NCBI GenBank assembly: GCA_015057325.1
Contig: SVEQ01000005.1
Location: 1 to 64,000 of the forward strand
Direction: 5' to 3'
DNA length: 64,000 bases
Origin: Lachnospiraceae bacterium
GTDB lineage: Bacteria; Bacillota; Clostridia; Lachnospirales; Lachnospiraceae
Positions 43,341 to 54,033 of the stretch are shown in pieces. Position numbers and translations under genes: made by a program. The notes under the pieces were generated by a model, which ran no database searches, had not been told where the DNA came from, and saw only the letters and a list, made by a program, of their open reading frames with translations. Within the stretch, counting starts at the first letter, position 1; each line of letters opens with the position of its first letter.

Positions 43341-45752
43341 TTATTTCACTTTCATCTTAAGCTTTCTGCTTGCTCCACCAACCTTAAGTGTAAGTGTAGT
43401 ACTTCCCTTCTTCAACGTCTTAATCTGCAATATATTATTCTTTTTGGTTATTTTAATAATATTTTTAGAACCAAGTTTATAAGCAACTTTTCCTGCCGTT
43501 GTTATTTTCAGTTTGTACTTTTTGTTGCGTTTTAATGTAATCTTATCCGATTTGACATTTTTGTATTTAAGTTTCTTGCCAACAGTAGTTATTTTGATAT
43601 TTACCTGTTTGGCTTTGGCTTGTTTGTCATCGACTTCTTTTTCCTCAGAAGTAATTACTTGTTCAGTCGTGGCAGGAACAGCGATGTTATTCTCTTCTTT
43701 GGTATCTGCTTGCGTTGTCGTCTCTTGTGTTGAAATAATAGTGGGCACATATATTGGCGCCTTCTTTATCTCGTCAACTTGAGCAACAGTTACAAAATTA
43801 GTATATGTTGCTTCGCCGGAATCATTATATCCGATTACCGATATGACGTTCGCACTATCTTTGTCTGCAGTCAAATCCTCTTTTGGAACAGTTAGTGCAA
43901 TCGGCAAAACGTCGTTTGATTGTTCTTTATAAAAAAGACCGTTAATATATATTTTAATCGACGTTGTTAATTCATCTTTGACATTGATTGTCAAATTCAA
44001 ATCTTCATCATCAAGAATTACCCCGTTGTTCTTAATAATTTCCCCTTGATTATCATCTACAGCATTTTCAAGCGTTATCCCAATTATATCAGGTGATTTT
44101 GTGTACGGATTACTACTACTTGCGAAATGAAGACTGGCAATAATACTGTTTTGGTCGTTAAATATACCGTCAAGCCATGAAAGACGTTTCTTCATACTTT
44201 CATATAAACGCACATACGCTGAAACATATCCGTAGTCTTTCCCCCACAAAGAAGAATTTGCATGTCCGGACTCATAAAGATAAGTATAATACTGCTCAAG
44301 CTTTCCGTTAGAAGAAAGTATTTTATTCATATACGGTCGTATTTTCCAATACTCCTCCTGAGCTTTAATCAAGAAATACGGATCATCGACCAGTTCCTTA
44401 AACAAATTGTCATTCATCTTGACAGGCGTATACTTCCATCCTATATCTCCATTTGTTCCAAAACCATAATCATGATCCCAAACCGGGCCAAAGTAAATCA
44501 GTCCGTCGGTGTCCATGTAACACCATCTGCTTCGAGCTGCCATATCAGTATTTCCGGATATTTCTTCCAATAGCCAGTAACGAACTAACGAATCCATATC
44601 TACATATTGACTGTAATGCTTCCCTTCTTTGTTATATCCGTCAACAGAATAGTACGCTTCTTCGAAATCATCCCAATACTTCCTGACAAAAGACATCATT
44701 TCATCGTTGGTTACAGCCATTTCAGGTTTATCTACTATAACGCGCATCCCACGATTAGTTTTAAAAACCGATTCAACATTGTCAAGGTCATAGCGAGGAT
44801 TAAACATGGATAATTCAAATAAATATCCGCCTTTAATATTAGTATTGTATTCATAATAATCACTGATTTTATACTCTTTGTTGTTGTATTCAAGCTTATC
44901 GGTGTTTATCCATGAAAAATCATTTTCCAACAATTCATCTATTGTATCACGCTCATCTTTGGTCATTCCATTTTGTTTTTCAACCTTGTAAATGGCCTTT
45001 GCAATAGCTTCGGCTTCGTCTTCCCAATTAAATATATCTACTCTGTTTTTATCAACACGAATCTGCTCGCTGAATTGATAATTACCAATATATGTACCAT
45101 TTAACACGACATCCACCCATGTCGTATCCGCTCCGACGAGCCCCATTTTAGCAGAGATATCCTGAGCTATTGTATTTTTCACAAGCGACTCATCCTGATA
45201 ATTAGCCAGCAAAACCCAATGCTTACTTTTTCCAAACCCAAACATATCCGTACCGTCATCGAGTTTTAGTTTATATGATTTCTTGGGAAACAATGTATAG
45301 CTTTGTTTTCCACGCGCTTTAATACTGATACTTCCATTATACTGCAAGTCATACTCATCGTTACCTTGCACATTCATCTCAGCTTTTATATAGTTTTCTC
45401 TATCAACTATTGTTTCATTATTTACAGTATTAATATATGCCACAGGAAGCCTGCTAAAGTATATTTCATCTTCACCAATCAACTCATCATTACTGTCATA
45501 AGCTTTTACCGAAATCCACTTTTCATAGTCAGACGTTTTGAGTTTATACAAATCCGAGCTGCCGGTATTAACAGCCCTTCCATTTACATACCACTTCACC
45601 GAAGTAACGCTATCGTCTTTTGATATATGAATCGATTGGCCAACCTTAAATCTGTCGTCGGTAATTGTAACTGCAGCATCTGCTTTTGCAATATTGCAAT
45701 TTCCAATCAAACACATTATTAAAGTTATAAATAATATTCCAAACTTTCGCAT
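43341..45752 (-). CDS. Secreted CotH-kinase family protein
   Basis: About 803 residues with a signal peptide. I use the ATG ending at 45752 (GAGGTATATT upstream). An Ig-like N-terminal part is followed by the CotH kinase domain (about 120-480): 'ISIKARGKQSYTLFPKKSYKLKL', 'HWVLLANYQDESLVKNTIAQDIS', 'VVLNGTYIGNYQFSEQIRVDKNRVDI' region, and 'YFGPVWDHDYGFG' with the metal-binding Asp residues. The C-terminal 160 residues have a Thr/Glu-rich linker and a Lys-rich Ig-like domain with 'SKNIIKITKKNNILQIKTLKKGSTTLTLKVG' type BIG2 sequence. CotH kinases phosphorylate proteins in spore coats; in Lachnospiraceae they are also secreted surface proteins of unknown target. Confidence 0.88.
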   Translation of the reverse strand: MRKFGILFITLIMCLIGNCNIAKADAAVTITDDRFKVGQSIHISKDDSVTSVKWYVNGRAVNTGSSDLYKLKTSDYEKWISVKAYDSNDELIGEDEIYFSRLPVAYINTVNNETIVDRENYIKAEMNVQGNDEYDLQYNGSISIKARGKQSYTLFPKKSYKLKLDDGTDMFGFGKSKHWVLLANYQDESLVKNTIAQDISAKMGLVGADTTWVDVVLNGTYIGNYQFSEQIRVDKNRVDIFNWEDEAEAIAKAIYKVEKQNGMTKDERDTIDELLENDFSWINTDKLEYNNKEYKISDYYEYNTNIKGGYLFELSMFNPRYDLDNVESVFKTNRGMRVIVDKPEMAVTNDEMMSFVRKYWDDFEEAYYSVDGYNKEGKHYSQYVDMDSLVRYWLLEEISGNTDMAARSRWCYMDTDGLIYFGPVWDHDYGFGTNGDIGWKYTPVKMNDNLFKELVDDPYFLIKAQEEYWKIRPYMNKILSSNGKLEQYYTYLYESGHANSSLWGKDYGYVSAYVRLYESMKKRLSWLDGIFNDQNSIIASLHFASSSNPYTKSPDIIGITLENAVDDNQGEIIKNNGVILDDEDLNLTINVKDELTTSIKIYINGLFYKEQSNDVLPIALTVPKEDLTADKDSANVISVIGYNDSGEATYTNFVTVAQVDEIKKAPIYVPTIISTQETTTQADTKEENNIAVPATTEQVITSEEKEVDDKQAKAKQVNIKITTVGKKLKYKNVKSDKITLKRNKKYKLKITTAGKVAYKLGSKNIIKITKKNNILQIKTLKKGSTTLTLKVGGASRKLKMKVK

Positions 45753-45837
45753 AATATACCTCATACCCAGTTATATCTGCCTAAATAATTTACAAAGTAT
45801 CAACAGCAATTATAACACACTACATATTAATAATCTA

Positions 45838-48800
45838 TCAACCCTTCTTAATTTTGACTGTTTTAGGTGCTCCCGCATTTCTTATCATTTTCTTATATGC
45901 ATTAAATTGTTTTTTCGTAAGAGACTTCGGCACTTTGATAACTGCTTTTTTATTAATTCCCGAAAATGCATTTTTGCCTATTTTCTTAAGGTCTTTTGAC
46001 TTAATTGTAATTGTCTTTAGTTTCTTGTCACCTGAAAATGCCTTCGTACCAATTGTTGTTATATTTTTCCCGAGAGTAACTTTTGTTATTTTGGTATTCT
46101 TGCTAAATGCTTCCTTAGCAACGGAAGTAATCTTTGCAATCGTTCCGTCATCAAGAACTATTTTGTCGGATACAACAACCGCAGTTGATTTCTTAGCGGA
46201 ATCATTTTGTTTGGTGTATTCCACTTCGACAACTTTTTGGCCTAATGCATCGATACTGCTTTTGCTAACTTTGTAAGTTGCCGTAGTGTCAGATGACGAT
46301 TCTATTATCGAACCTTTCTTTACTTCAACAGCAATCACTTCCTGATTGCCACCTTGCGAAGAGTTTCCGCCTTGACTAACGGTATCGGGATTCGTCCCCT
46401 GTTTATCTCCACCGGAAGTGTCCGGATCCTTTATAACAGGATCTTGCGATTGTTGATTACCTGAGCCATCGTCTACAACGTTATAAGGATAATCTGCATC
46501 ATCACCCTTTACAACCTTGTAATTAGCTGCAATCGCCAATCCATAAATCGTGCCAACAGTTTCGTCTCCGACAGCAAAGTATCCTCCCTTAATTACAGGA
46601 TTACATTTAATTGCTCCTGTTTTTCCGGTAGCCTTTATCTTACCACCGGTTACAACAAAATCGCTATCAGTTGCAATGGCATAACTCTCTATTCCTCCGG
46701 TGCCGGCGGTCGCATCGATGCTTCCGTTCTTTATTACAATATCTCCGCCTGCATAAATACCGTGACTGGCTCCAACGGTTTCTCCCATCGAAGCTATCAC
46801 ATTACCGTCATTTATGGTAAGTTTTCCGTCCACAGACAGTGCAGCACCGGTTGTATAATCATTATCCAAAGAATCGCCACCCGGGATAGTAGCCTTAAGT
46901 GTTCCACCGTTCATCGTAAAGTTGCCGTTACCGGCAATCTTATTTCCATTGTATATTTGAACCTTAACGGAACGGAATCCCACACCTTCTTTTCCCGAAA
47001 TAACATCCAATGTGCCACCGTTCATGACAACCTCTCCCGCAACAATACCGGTAGAGAAGTAAGAAGAATTGGGCTCTGTTATCTTGAGTTTTCCTTTTCC
47101 GGAAACCGTGAGTTTTCCGTACTCAACATATATACCTGTATTCAAACCCCCGGCACCTGATCGTAGTGTTGAACCTGATATCTCATTATCTCCTTTGACA
47201 GTGAGTTTTAGGTTACCTTTTGCGACGTCAATAACAGCATCCGTCATATATGTTCCAACATCCACAAATGTCACATTGCTTCTGTCAATTTTGACATTAT
47301 CAAGAGTAATGTTATATGTCATATTCTCGTCTACATCAGCAACGATTATATCACTTGCCACATCAACGCCATCTGCCATACCGATTGTCAATGGTGTGTC
47401 GGAAAGAATCTTAACCTTACCCTGTTCATACTCATAGTCATCACCAATCAAACCACCTGTTATTACAAGCCCTTTGACATACTTCGACGTAACCCTATAC
47501 AGAGTCTTCCCATCTTTAACTTCTGATGCAATGATACTGTCGTTGGCTATTGTGCATCCGTAAACTGTTCTTGCATCCACATCGCCTTCATTAAACAGAC
47601 CACTTTCTATTGTTGCCGTATTCGGAATCTTAACATTAGCCGTTGTTCCTGTGGCAGTTAATGTTGCATTCTTGATGCTTAATGTTGTTACAGCATTTAT
47701 TCCATACACATCACCGTCAGCAACAATATCACCGTCCGAAATGTTAACATTATTCGACCATATAGCTGCATGATATGCTATTACATAATCAGCCGGATCA
47801 GTTGAACTTTTCGAAGTTTCAATGTTAAGGCTTCCGCCCTTCATATTAAAGTTAGAACTGCTTATCCCGGCATTACAGAATAATCCCTTTGCATCAGACA
47901 ATCCTTTTCCGGCTTTAATTGAAACAGTTCCTGCCAATTGCGTATATGAACCAACGCCGTCTATTTTCACTCCGGTAGCATATGACATATATACCTTGTC
48001 AGTAGCCTCGGAAACTATACTTATATTGCCGCCTTTGACCTTCATTCCATTACAATATAATCCGTAATTGTCTACAGAAGTCACATCATTAGCTTCCGAC
48101 AGCCCACTGTTAACTGCAAGACTACCCATACCTGAAAAGATATACTCACCGTTATAAATGGTCGCAAAATAATCAACCTTACTGCCTGTGGCAGATCCCG
48201 AAAGCATGTTATCACCTTCAAGAACAATCGAAACCTGTTGTGATTTTGACTCGGCAGAGAGAGCCGCTGTAAGGAGCATATTACGTTCTCCACCGGCAAC
48301 CAGATTGTATGATTCATCATAGGCTTTCTCAGTCCCCGTAACCGCAATAGCACTTCTATCAATATGAACATTAGATAATGTTAATTTGACATTTGTTCCT
48401 GCCGACTCGGCTATCATTATTCTATCGTCTGATTCGATTGATGCTTCCGACATTGAAATAGTCATCGGTGCATCTGATTTGATAAGCAAAATACCGGAAC
48501 CGGGAATATTCTCATCCTCTGTATAGGAATAATCAACACCGACCTCGAGAGTGCCACCGCCCGTTCTTGAAAGCACGAAATCTCCTGCAGTGTATACGCT
48601 TTCCTTAAGGATGGATAGTGCAATCTCCGTCTTGGATGCTCTGTATCCTTCCTGTCCGGCATACTCCGCAACTATTAGATATTCGCCCTCGGCAAGTCCG
48701 GCGAAAGAAAATGCCGCTTCACCGTTGTCATCAGTTGTTGCACCGGTGCTGTCTACTGTCACATCACCCTTCTTGATTTGGAAGCTTATTATCTTGTCAG

Positions 48801-50847
48801 ATAAAGGTACATCCGCATTGGTTGTCAACTTCACAGAGCCATTTGCTTTTGCACCTGCTTTAATGGAAAGAGAACTCTTATTCGGTTCAAGTTTTGTTGA
48901 TACCTTACTTCCCACTTTGTATGATACAGTAATCTCCACATTAGCACTACAACTGTCTATAATATGGTAAAAACTACCATCGGCATCCTCTGTGAATGTT
49001 ACAGCAGCACCATTAATCGTTATAGTATCAATAGTTTTATCTTCCTCAGGGATAACCGTTATCCTAACAGGTGAATTAGCCACAACCTGTATATCTGACG
49101 GATAAACGTTTCCACCTGCTACTGCCGTGCTATAAACCCTTCTTGTAGTCTGTTGCAGCGCCAAAGTGCTTGATGCTGACGCCGGCAGGTCATATCCCAT
49201 ATCATCTCGATACACGGTATGTTGTTGCGAAATATCATTTTCATCAAGCATAAAATTGTTAAATGTTGCCGTATCTCCCAGACCATCCCAAGTCGGATCA
49301 CAGTAGTAGTACTTACCGTCACATTTGACGATTACCCATGCATGTGCTCCACCTTGACCGTCACCCGGAACTCCCCATCCTTCAACGTAACTGGCGGACA
49401 CGCCTGCTTTTCTTAAAAGATGAATATATGCTTTGGCATAACCGTCACATACAGCCTTGCCATATATAAACGCAGAGTTTGCCGATTGATCCATATAACC
49501 AAGATCATAGCTTACATGTGCAGCCAACGCCTGATACAATACATACGCCTTTTGATAATCTGTCATCGATTCGGTAACACCCGATGATAACAAAACTTTA
49601 TTTACGGCTTTTTCAAACTTCTCATTTCCGGAAACAACTTTCGAGTATGAATAGCCGTTTTCAAGCATAATGGTCGCACCATCAGTTCCCGGGCTTACGG
49701 AGTTTTGCCACAACCACCAATACTCAGGGTGATCATTTCTAAGAGCATTGACAACCGTTAACGACTGCGACATATCAAAACCGTAATTCATACCGTAATC
49801 AACAGAAACATAATTGCCCGACTTATAACCATCCAAAGATGTAAGACCTATATCATATGAACTGACATAATTGTCGCCATTTTCAAGCCTTGAAATACAA
49901 TTTCTCGCTATCATTGTTGAAAGATATGCTGTTGCCTTGTCTGTATATTTAATCGTATACGGATACGTATCTTTGGTTGCTGCATCAGTATTGACAACCT
50001 TTTCACATAAAGGTATTTCTCCGTTATCAAGTGTTCCGTTATAAACCTTAAATCCGTATAACTTCTCATCAGCATATGAACCACCGATAAGTTTTGCAGA
50101 TGATGCATTAATCTTCTTTCTCGAACCGGAAGCCATGATACATCCGCCTCCGATTGTAAGAGATTTCTTAGTGTATATTCCGTATTCCTGTCCCGAAACA
50201 TCTAGCATTCCGTCACCGTCTATATCTAGATTCATCGCCCAAATTCCAGATAAAACATCATCAACCCCCGGCGTGTAAATATCACCGTATGACTGTGTCG
50301 AGTTACTTGACCTTGCACCCTTTAACACGTTATTACCCTTTAATGTTATACGAAGTTTTCCTCGATAATCCTTGGCACCATTTGCACCTGTAACATAGAC
50401 TTCACCCGGATAATAAATTGCCGAAAGTGCAGCCATACCGGTATCACTTATTCCACCGTTTGCAAGATCTGCCCATTGAAAGAACAGTTCCTGTGATGAA
50501 CGGTCAATAACGACATCTTCAAGAATAATATGGCGTGCTTCATTAGTTTGTCTAGGTGTCATTACGTATACGCAATCCTTTGTGCTTTGCACACCGGCTT
50601 TCATTTTAATCGTAACGTCTTTGCTTGTGTTTACAAACATCATACCAACCGTTGTGTTTGAGGAATCCAATGAAAATGTAGAAAAATATACTTCATTTTC
50701 TTCTCCGTCCTCAACGGTTGCAACAAGATCACTGTAATCTGATGTGTACTGTCTTGTTGCCGCATGTGCTCTTCCCCCAAGGCACGACACAGTCACCAGT
50801 GCCGCAGCAAATACAATAGTTTTACATAGTCTAAACTTTTCTCCCAT
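45838..50847 (-). CDS. Giant secreted transglutaminase-fold / beta-helix surface protein
   Basis: A 1669-residue secreted protein with a signal peptide (about 8-29). Three related beta-helix-like blocks carry 'LKGNNVLKGARSSNS', 'LEGDNMLSGSATGS' and 'VKGDNEISGSTLRSG' (about 165-270, 870-1000 and 1195-1400). Between the first and second lies a transglutaminase-like domain with Cys in 'GKAVCDGYAKAYIHLL', His in 'GGAHAWVIVKCDGKYYYCDPTWDG' and its Asp (about 455-530), and Ig-like domains ('LEPNKSSLSIKAGAKANGSVKL'). The C-terminal 110 residues are an LRR unit with a basic tail shared with two other surface proteins. Start has AGGAGGATGTATT upstream. Role at the cell surface is inferred. Confidence 0.82.
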   Translation of the reverse strand: MGEKFRLCKTIVFAAALVTVSCLGGRAHAATRQYTSDYSDLVATVEDGEENEVYFSTFSLDSSNTTVGMMFVNTSKDVTIKMKAGVQSTKDCVYVMTPRQTNEARHIILEDVVIDRSSQELFFQWADLANGGISDTGMAALSAIYYPGEVYVTGANGAKDYRGKLRITLKGNNVLKGARSSNSTQSYGDIYTPGVDDVLSGIWAMNLDIDGDGMLDVSGQEYGIYTKKSLTIGGGCIMASGSRKKINASSAKLIGGSYADEKLYGFKVYNGTLDNGEIPLCEKVVNTDAATKDTYPYTIKYTDKATAYLSTMIARNCISRLENGDNYVSSYDIGLTSLDGYKSGNYVSVDYGMNYGFDMSQSLTVVNALRNDHPEYWWLWQNSVSPGTDGATIMLENGYSYSKVVSGNEKFEKAVNKVLLSSGVTESMTDYQKAYVLYQALAAHVSYDLGYMDQSANSAFIYGKAVCDGYAKAYIHLLRKAGVSASYVEGWGVPGDGQGGAHAWVIVKCDGKYYYCDPTWDGLGDTATFNNFMLDENDISQQHTVYRDDMGYDLPASASSTLALQQTTRRVYSTAVAGGNVYPSDIQVVANSPVRITVIPEEDKTIDTITINGAAVTFTEDADGSFYHIIDSCSANVEITVSYKVGSKVSTKLEPNKSSLSIKAGAKANGSVKLTTNADVPLSDKIISFQIKKGDVTVDSTGATTDDNGEAAFSFAGLAEGEYLIVAEYAGQEGYRASKTEIALSILKESVYTAGDFVLSRTGGGTLEVGVDYSYTEDENIPGSGILLIKSDAPMTISMSEASIESDDRIMIAESAGTNVKLTLSNVHIDRSAIAVTGTEKAYDESYNLVAGGERNMLLTAALSAESKSQQVSIVLEGDNMLSGSATGSKVDYFATIYNGEYIFSGMGSLAVNSGLSEANDVTSVDNYGLYCNGMKVKGGNISIVSEATDKVYMSYATGVKIDGVGSYTQLAGTVSIKAGKGLSDAKGLFCNAGISSSNFNMKGGSLNIETSKSSTDPADYVIAYHAAIWSNNVNISDGDIVADGDVYGINAVTTLSIKNATLTATGTTANVKIPNTATIESGLFNEGDVDARTVYGCTIANDSIIASEVKDGKTLYRVTSKYVKGLVITGGLIGDDYEYEQGKVKILSDTPLTIGMADGVDVASDIIVADVDENMTYNITLDNVKIDRSNVTFVDVGTYMTDAVIDVAKGNLKLTVKGDNEISGSTLRSGAGGLNTGIYVEYGKLTVSGKGKLKITEPNSSYFSTGIVAGEVVMNGGTLDVISGKEGVGFRSVKVQIYNGNKIAGNGNFTMNGGTLKATIPGGDSLDNDYTTGAALSVDGKLTINDGNVIASMGETVGASHGIYAGGDIVIKNGSIDATAGTGGIESYAIATDSDFVVTGGKIKATGKTGAIKCNPVIKGGYFAVGDETVGTIYGLAIAANYKVVKGDDADYPYNVVDDGSGNQQSQDPVIKDPDTSGGDKQGTNPDTVSQGGNSSQGGNQEVIAVEVKKGSIIESSSDTTATYKVSKSSIDALGQKVVEVEYTKQNDSAKKSTAVVVSDKIVLDDGTIAKITSVAKEAFSKNTKITKVTLGKNITTIGTKAFSGDKKLKTITIKSKDLKKIGKNAFSGINKKAVIKVPKSLTKKQFNAYKKMIRNAGAPKTVKIKKG

Positions 50848-50875
50848 AATACATCCTCCTCATATCCGTCAACTG

Positions 50876-53800
50876 CTATTTTATTTTCTGCTTCTTACCT
50901 TTCAAGCCCCTCTTTCTAAGTATGTTTGTGTATGACTTTTTCATTTTTTTAGGAACCGTTGCGGTTGCCTTTTTATTGACTTTGCCAAAGGCATCTTTAC
51001 CAACACTTTTTAACGTAAGCTTGGAAGTTTTAATGTTAATAGTCTTAAGATTGGTACACCCATAGAATGCTTTTGCACCAATCTTATTAACATTCTCACC
51101 AATAGTAATCTTAGTAAGTTTCTTTGATCCGGAAAAAGCATTAGCCTTGATTTCCGTAACTTTGTACGTCTGTCCTTCAACATCAATAGTCGAAGGAACA
51201 GTTGCCGTTTTGCTTTTCTTTGATACAGGTGCAATATAAGCAACAGTAGGTGAATCCGATGCAGAAGTCACAATATACTTGGCCGTTTTTTTGTTATCCT
51301 GAATAGGTGAATCGACAGGATAAACATTACTTGTAGGTATGGCAACCGTTATGGGATTCTGAACTACGGGATTGTCAGCAGGGTTTGCCGGAGGATTAGT
51401 TTGCGGTTCTTCAGGACCGCCTGTTGCAGCTATTACCTCCGGGACTTTTTCTCCACATCTTTTACATGTACATACTCTTTCACCCGGTTCTGTCTTAGTC
51501 GGTTCCTTGGTCACTACACCATTATCCAAATCATGTCCGAGTGGTGGCAACTCGTACTCACCACAGACTCCACAAACCGCACATCTGTTACGAGCAATTC
51601 CCGGTTCGGTACAGGTTCTCTCTTTTATTATGACCTCTCCGGTAAGACTCCAATAGTGTTCTCCGTCTGCAGGAACATACACCGTTGCTTCTTGGTTACA
51701 GTGGCTGCATGTTCCCCTTACGATAGTCGGAATACTTATGCAGTCTGTCATTTGTACAATTACTTTAGTATCTTCAATAAGTTCGTGTTCAAGTACAGTG
51801 ATGTTTGCGCTAACAGTCTTATTTCCCTGCCTAGCAGTATCTGCTGTTGCATATATTGTAACACCACCTTCTCCCAACGTTGTTAAAATACCGTTTTCAT
51901 CAATAGTTGCTATATTAGGATCACTTGTTGACCACTTAATTCCCTTTCTTATGTAAGTAGTATCGCCGCCATTAATAGCAGTATTAACCGACAACTGAAC
52001 CAGAGAGCCTTCGCAATAAAAATTCTCACAATTAATATTGTTCAAAAAATCTAATTGTCCCGCGCTGTAATTAGCTACAACAGTTACGTCCGCATCGGGC
52101 ATTGTCAAAGTTACACTTTTGGCATAAACAAGATTCGGATTATTATTAAGTGCTGTTAAACTTTCCGGGAAAGTCCAATTTGAAAAGTAACTATTATCAA
52201 TTTCCTCGTTTGCAACAATAGTTATTGTATCTCCGACATTAACATATGCCTCTTTTTTTCCTTTGTCAGCACCGTTTGCAACAACACCACCGGTTATTAT
52301 AATTTTGCGTCCTGCATTAGTAACCTCAACATTTATATCCTGTGTAAAACCTCCATCAGCAGTTTGAGCAGTTATTGTACAGATTCCCTTACCTCTTGCT
52401 TCAATAACACCATCCTCATCAACCTGTGCAATTATTTTGTCGCTTGTTTTATAGTAAATCTTTTGGTTTACTGCGTTAGCAGGAGCGACTGAAGCATCAA
52501 TCTGAAGCTTGCTTCCACGACCCGAGATTTGTATGGAAGGATTGGTAACACTAATTCCGGTTACACGTGTTGTACCAAATAAAACAGTCACCTTATCTTT
52601 CGCTTTTTCAGGAATCGCAAGGCCTTTACCATTCCATGATGCCTTATCTCCACCATAATATATATATAAGTCCGAAACATCATCAAATGCAGAATCATCA
52701 ATTGATTGTATGTCATCAGGATTGGTTATCATGAGTGAATTTGTTGCAGGCGGAACATAGAGAAGCTTACCGTTTTTTTCAAATAGGGATCCATCAACAG
52801 ATTTGTAATTAGCATTGCCCGCAGCAACCACTATATTTTTAAGATTAGGCGCACCTGATAATACTTTTTTATTGATTTTGGTTATACCCGAAGGAATATT
52901 AACCTGCTCAACCGGACATTCCATATCAACCTTGCTGTAGAACATCGGGGCAAAAGCATTTTCATCAAATCTGTCAACCTTACCAAGCGTAGTAATGTCG
53001 TTACCATTAATCTTATCTGGTATTGTTATGTTTTTTTCAAAACCATCATACTGGAAAACAGTCGACGCATCTTCACACCATACGTAAAAGCCCTCCGGGT
53101 CAGGATTTAATATGTATCCTCGGCCTCTCTCACCGGCCCAAACATCAACTTCGTATCCGCCTGCTTTTTCTCCGACCTTACATTCAACATACGAATTAAC
53201 ATGACCCGATCCACATATATTGTCATCCTGAAATGCTCTTCTTAGACGCGCATTTTTTATTCCTACAGATTTACACATTTGCGTAATGTACCACGAATTG
53301 GCAATGCAGTCTCCTTTTTCCGAAAGAACAATATTATGAAGAAGAGAATAATCTACACTATAATCGGTATTATCTGCAACCCATTTTGTAATTGCTTCAA
53401 GCTTTTCGTAGTCACTTGTAAGTCCCGCCGTTATTTCGGAAGCTGTTTTCTCCAAACGTTTCTGCGCTTCTATCTCTGCATAATTCTTAACGTATACATC
53501 TATTTCTTTGTGATAACTTCCGCAGTCAACCACAACAATATCGTAACAAGGAGAATATCTAAATGTATTAAGACGATCGGTTCTTTCAAAATAATGAACA
53601 CAATCCAAATCCTCAATATACCCCATAGATATTGCGATTCCCACGTTTCTCTGACATGGTGCTATAAGACCCTTGTCGTTAGCATATACAAATGCTCCCA
53701 CAGCTGCGCTAACAGTTGTGTTTGCCGGCAACTGTGACATATCTATATGATAACTTGTTGGGTACTCATTAGGTATGTCAATTTTTTTAGAATATTCATT

Positions 53801-53959
53801 CTGAACATAATAAAGCGTTATCTCATCCGGAAGCGAGGCTAGAGGTCCCTCATCCGCATGTACAACCATGCCGAAGTTTTTTCCGGCAAGAACAATAAAC
53901 GCTACCATAACAACAGACCATATTAATAATAATGACCTTCTCTTAATTTGTGTTTTCAT
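50876..53959 (-). CDS. Secreted transglutaminase-fold protein with BIG2 and LRR domains
   Basis: A 1027-residue secreted protein with a signal peptide (about 10-35). Residues 165-290 are a transglutaminase-like domain with Cys in 'EKGDCIANSWYITQMCKSVG' and His in 'GSGHVNSYVECKVG'. An LRR_5 segment ('FDENAFAPMF', 'ITKINKKVLSGAPNLKNIVV'), two BIG2 domains ('TSDKIIAQVDEDGVIEARGKGICTITAQ' region and 'WSTSDPNIATIDENGILTTLGEG'), CxxC-bearing modules ('GTCSHCNQEA', 'NRCAVCGVCGEYELPPLGHDL', 'CTCKRCGEKVPEV') and a C-terminal LRR module with basic tail follow. It lies 28 bases upstream of the giant protein gene, so the two form a unit. Confidence 0.82.
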   Translation of the reverse strand: MKTQIKRRSLLLIWSVVMVAFIVLAGKNFGMVVHADEGPLASLPDEITLYYVQNEYSKKIDIPNEYPTSYHIDMSQLPANTTVSAAVGAFVYANDKGLIAPCQRNVGIAISMGYIEDLDCVHYFERTDRLNTFRYSPCYDIVVVDCGSYHKEIDVYVKNYAEIEAQKRLEKTASEITAGLTSDYEKLEAITKWVADNTDYSVDYSLLHNIVLSEKGDCIANSWYITQMCKSVGIKNARLRRAFQDDNICGSGHVNSYVECKVGEKAGGYEVDVWAGERGRGYILNPDPEGFYVWCEDASTVFQYDGFEKNITIPDKINGNDITTLGKVDRFDENAFAPMFYSKVDMECPVEQVNIPSGITKINKKVLSGAPNLKNIVVAAGNANYKSVDGSLFEKNGKLLYVPPATNSLMITNPDDIQSIDDSAFDDVSDLYIYYGGDKASWNGKGLAIPEKAKDKVTVLFGTTRVTGISVTNPSIQISGRGSKLQIDASVAPANAVNQKIYYKTSDKIIAQVDEDGVIEARGKGICTITAQTADGGFTQDINVEVTNAGRKIIITGGVVANGADKGKKEAYVNVGDTITIVANEEIDNSYFSNWTFPESLTALNNNPNLVYAKSVTLTMPDADVTVVANYSAGQLDFLNNINCENFYCEGSLVQLSVNTAINGGDTTYIRKGIKWSTSDPNIATIDENGILTTLGEGGVTIYATADTARQGNKTVSANITVLEHELIEDTKVIVQMTDCISIPTIVRGTCSHCNQEATVYVPADGEHYWSLTGEVIIKERTCTEPGIARNRCAVCGVCGEYELPPLGHDLDNGVVTKEPTKTEPGERVCTCKRCGEKVPEVIAATGGPEEPQTNPPANPADNPVVQNPITVAIPTSNVYPVDSPIQDNKKTAKYIVTSASDSPTVAYIAPVSKKSKTATVPSTIDVEGQTYKVTEIKANAFSGSKKLTKITIGENVNKIGAKAFYGCTNLKTINIKTSKLTLKSVGKDAFGKVNKKATATVPKKMKKSYTNILRKRGLKGKKQKIK

Positions 53960-54033
53960 AAATAGCCCTTTCCTGATTATTCGTGTTTTTATGTAATATA
54001 TCCATTAATTATATCATAGTGCATTATAATAAT

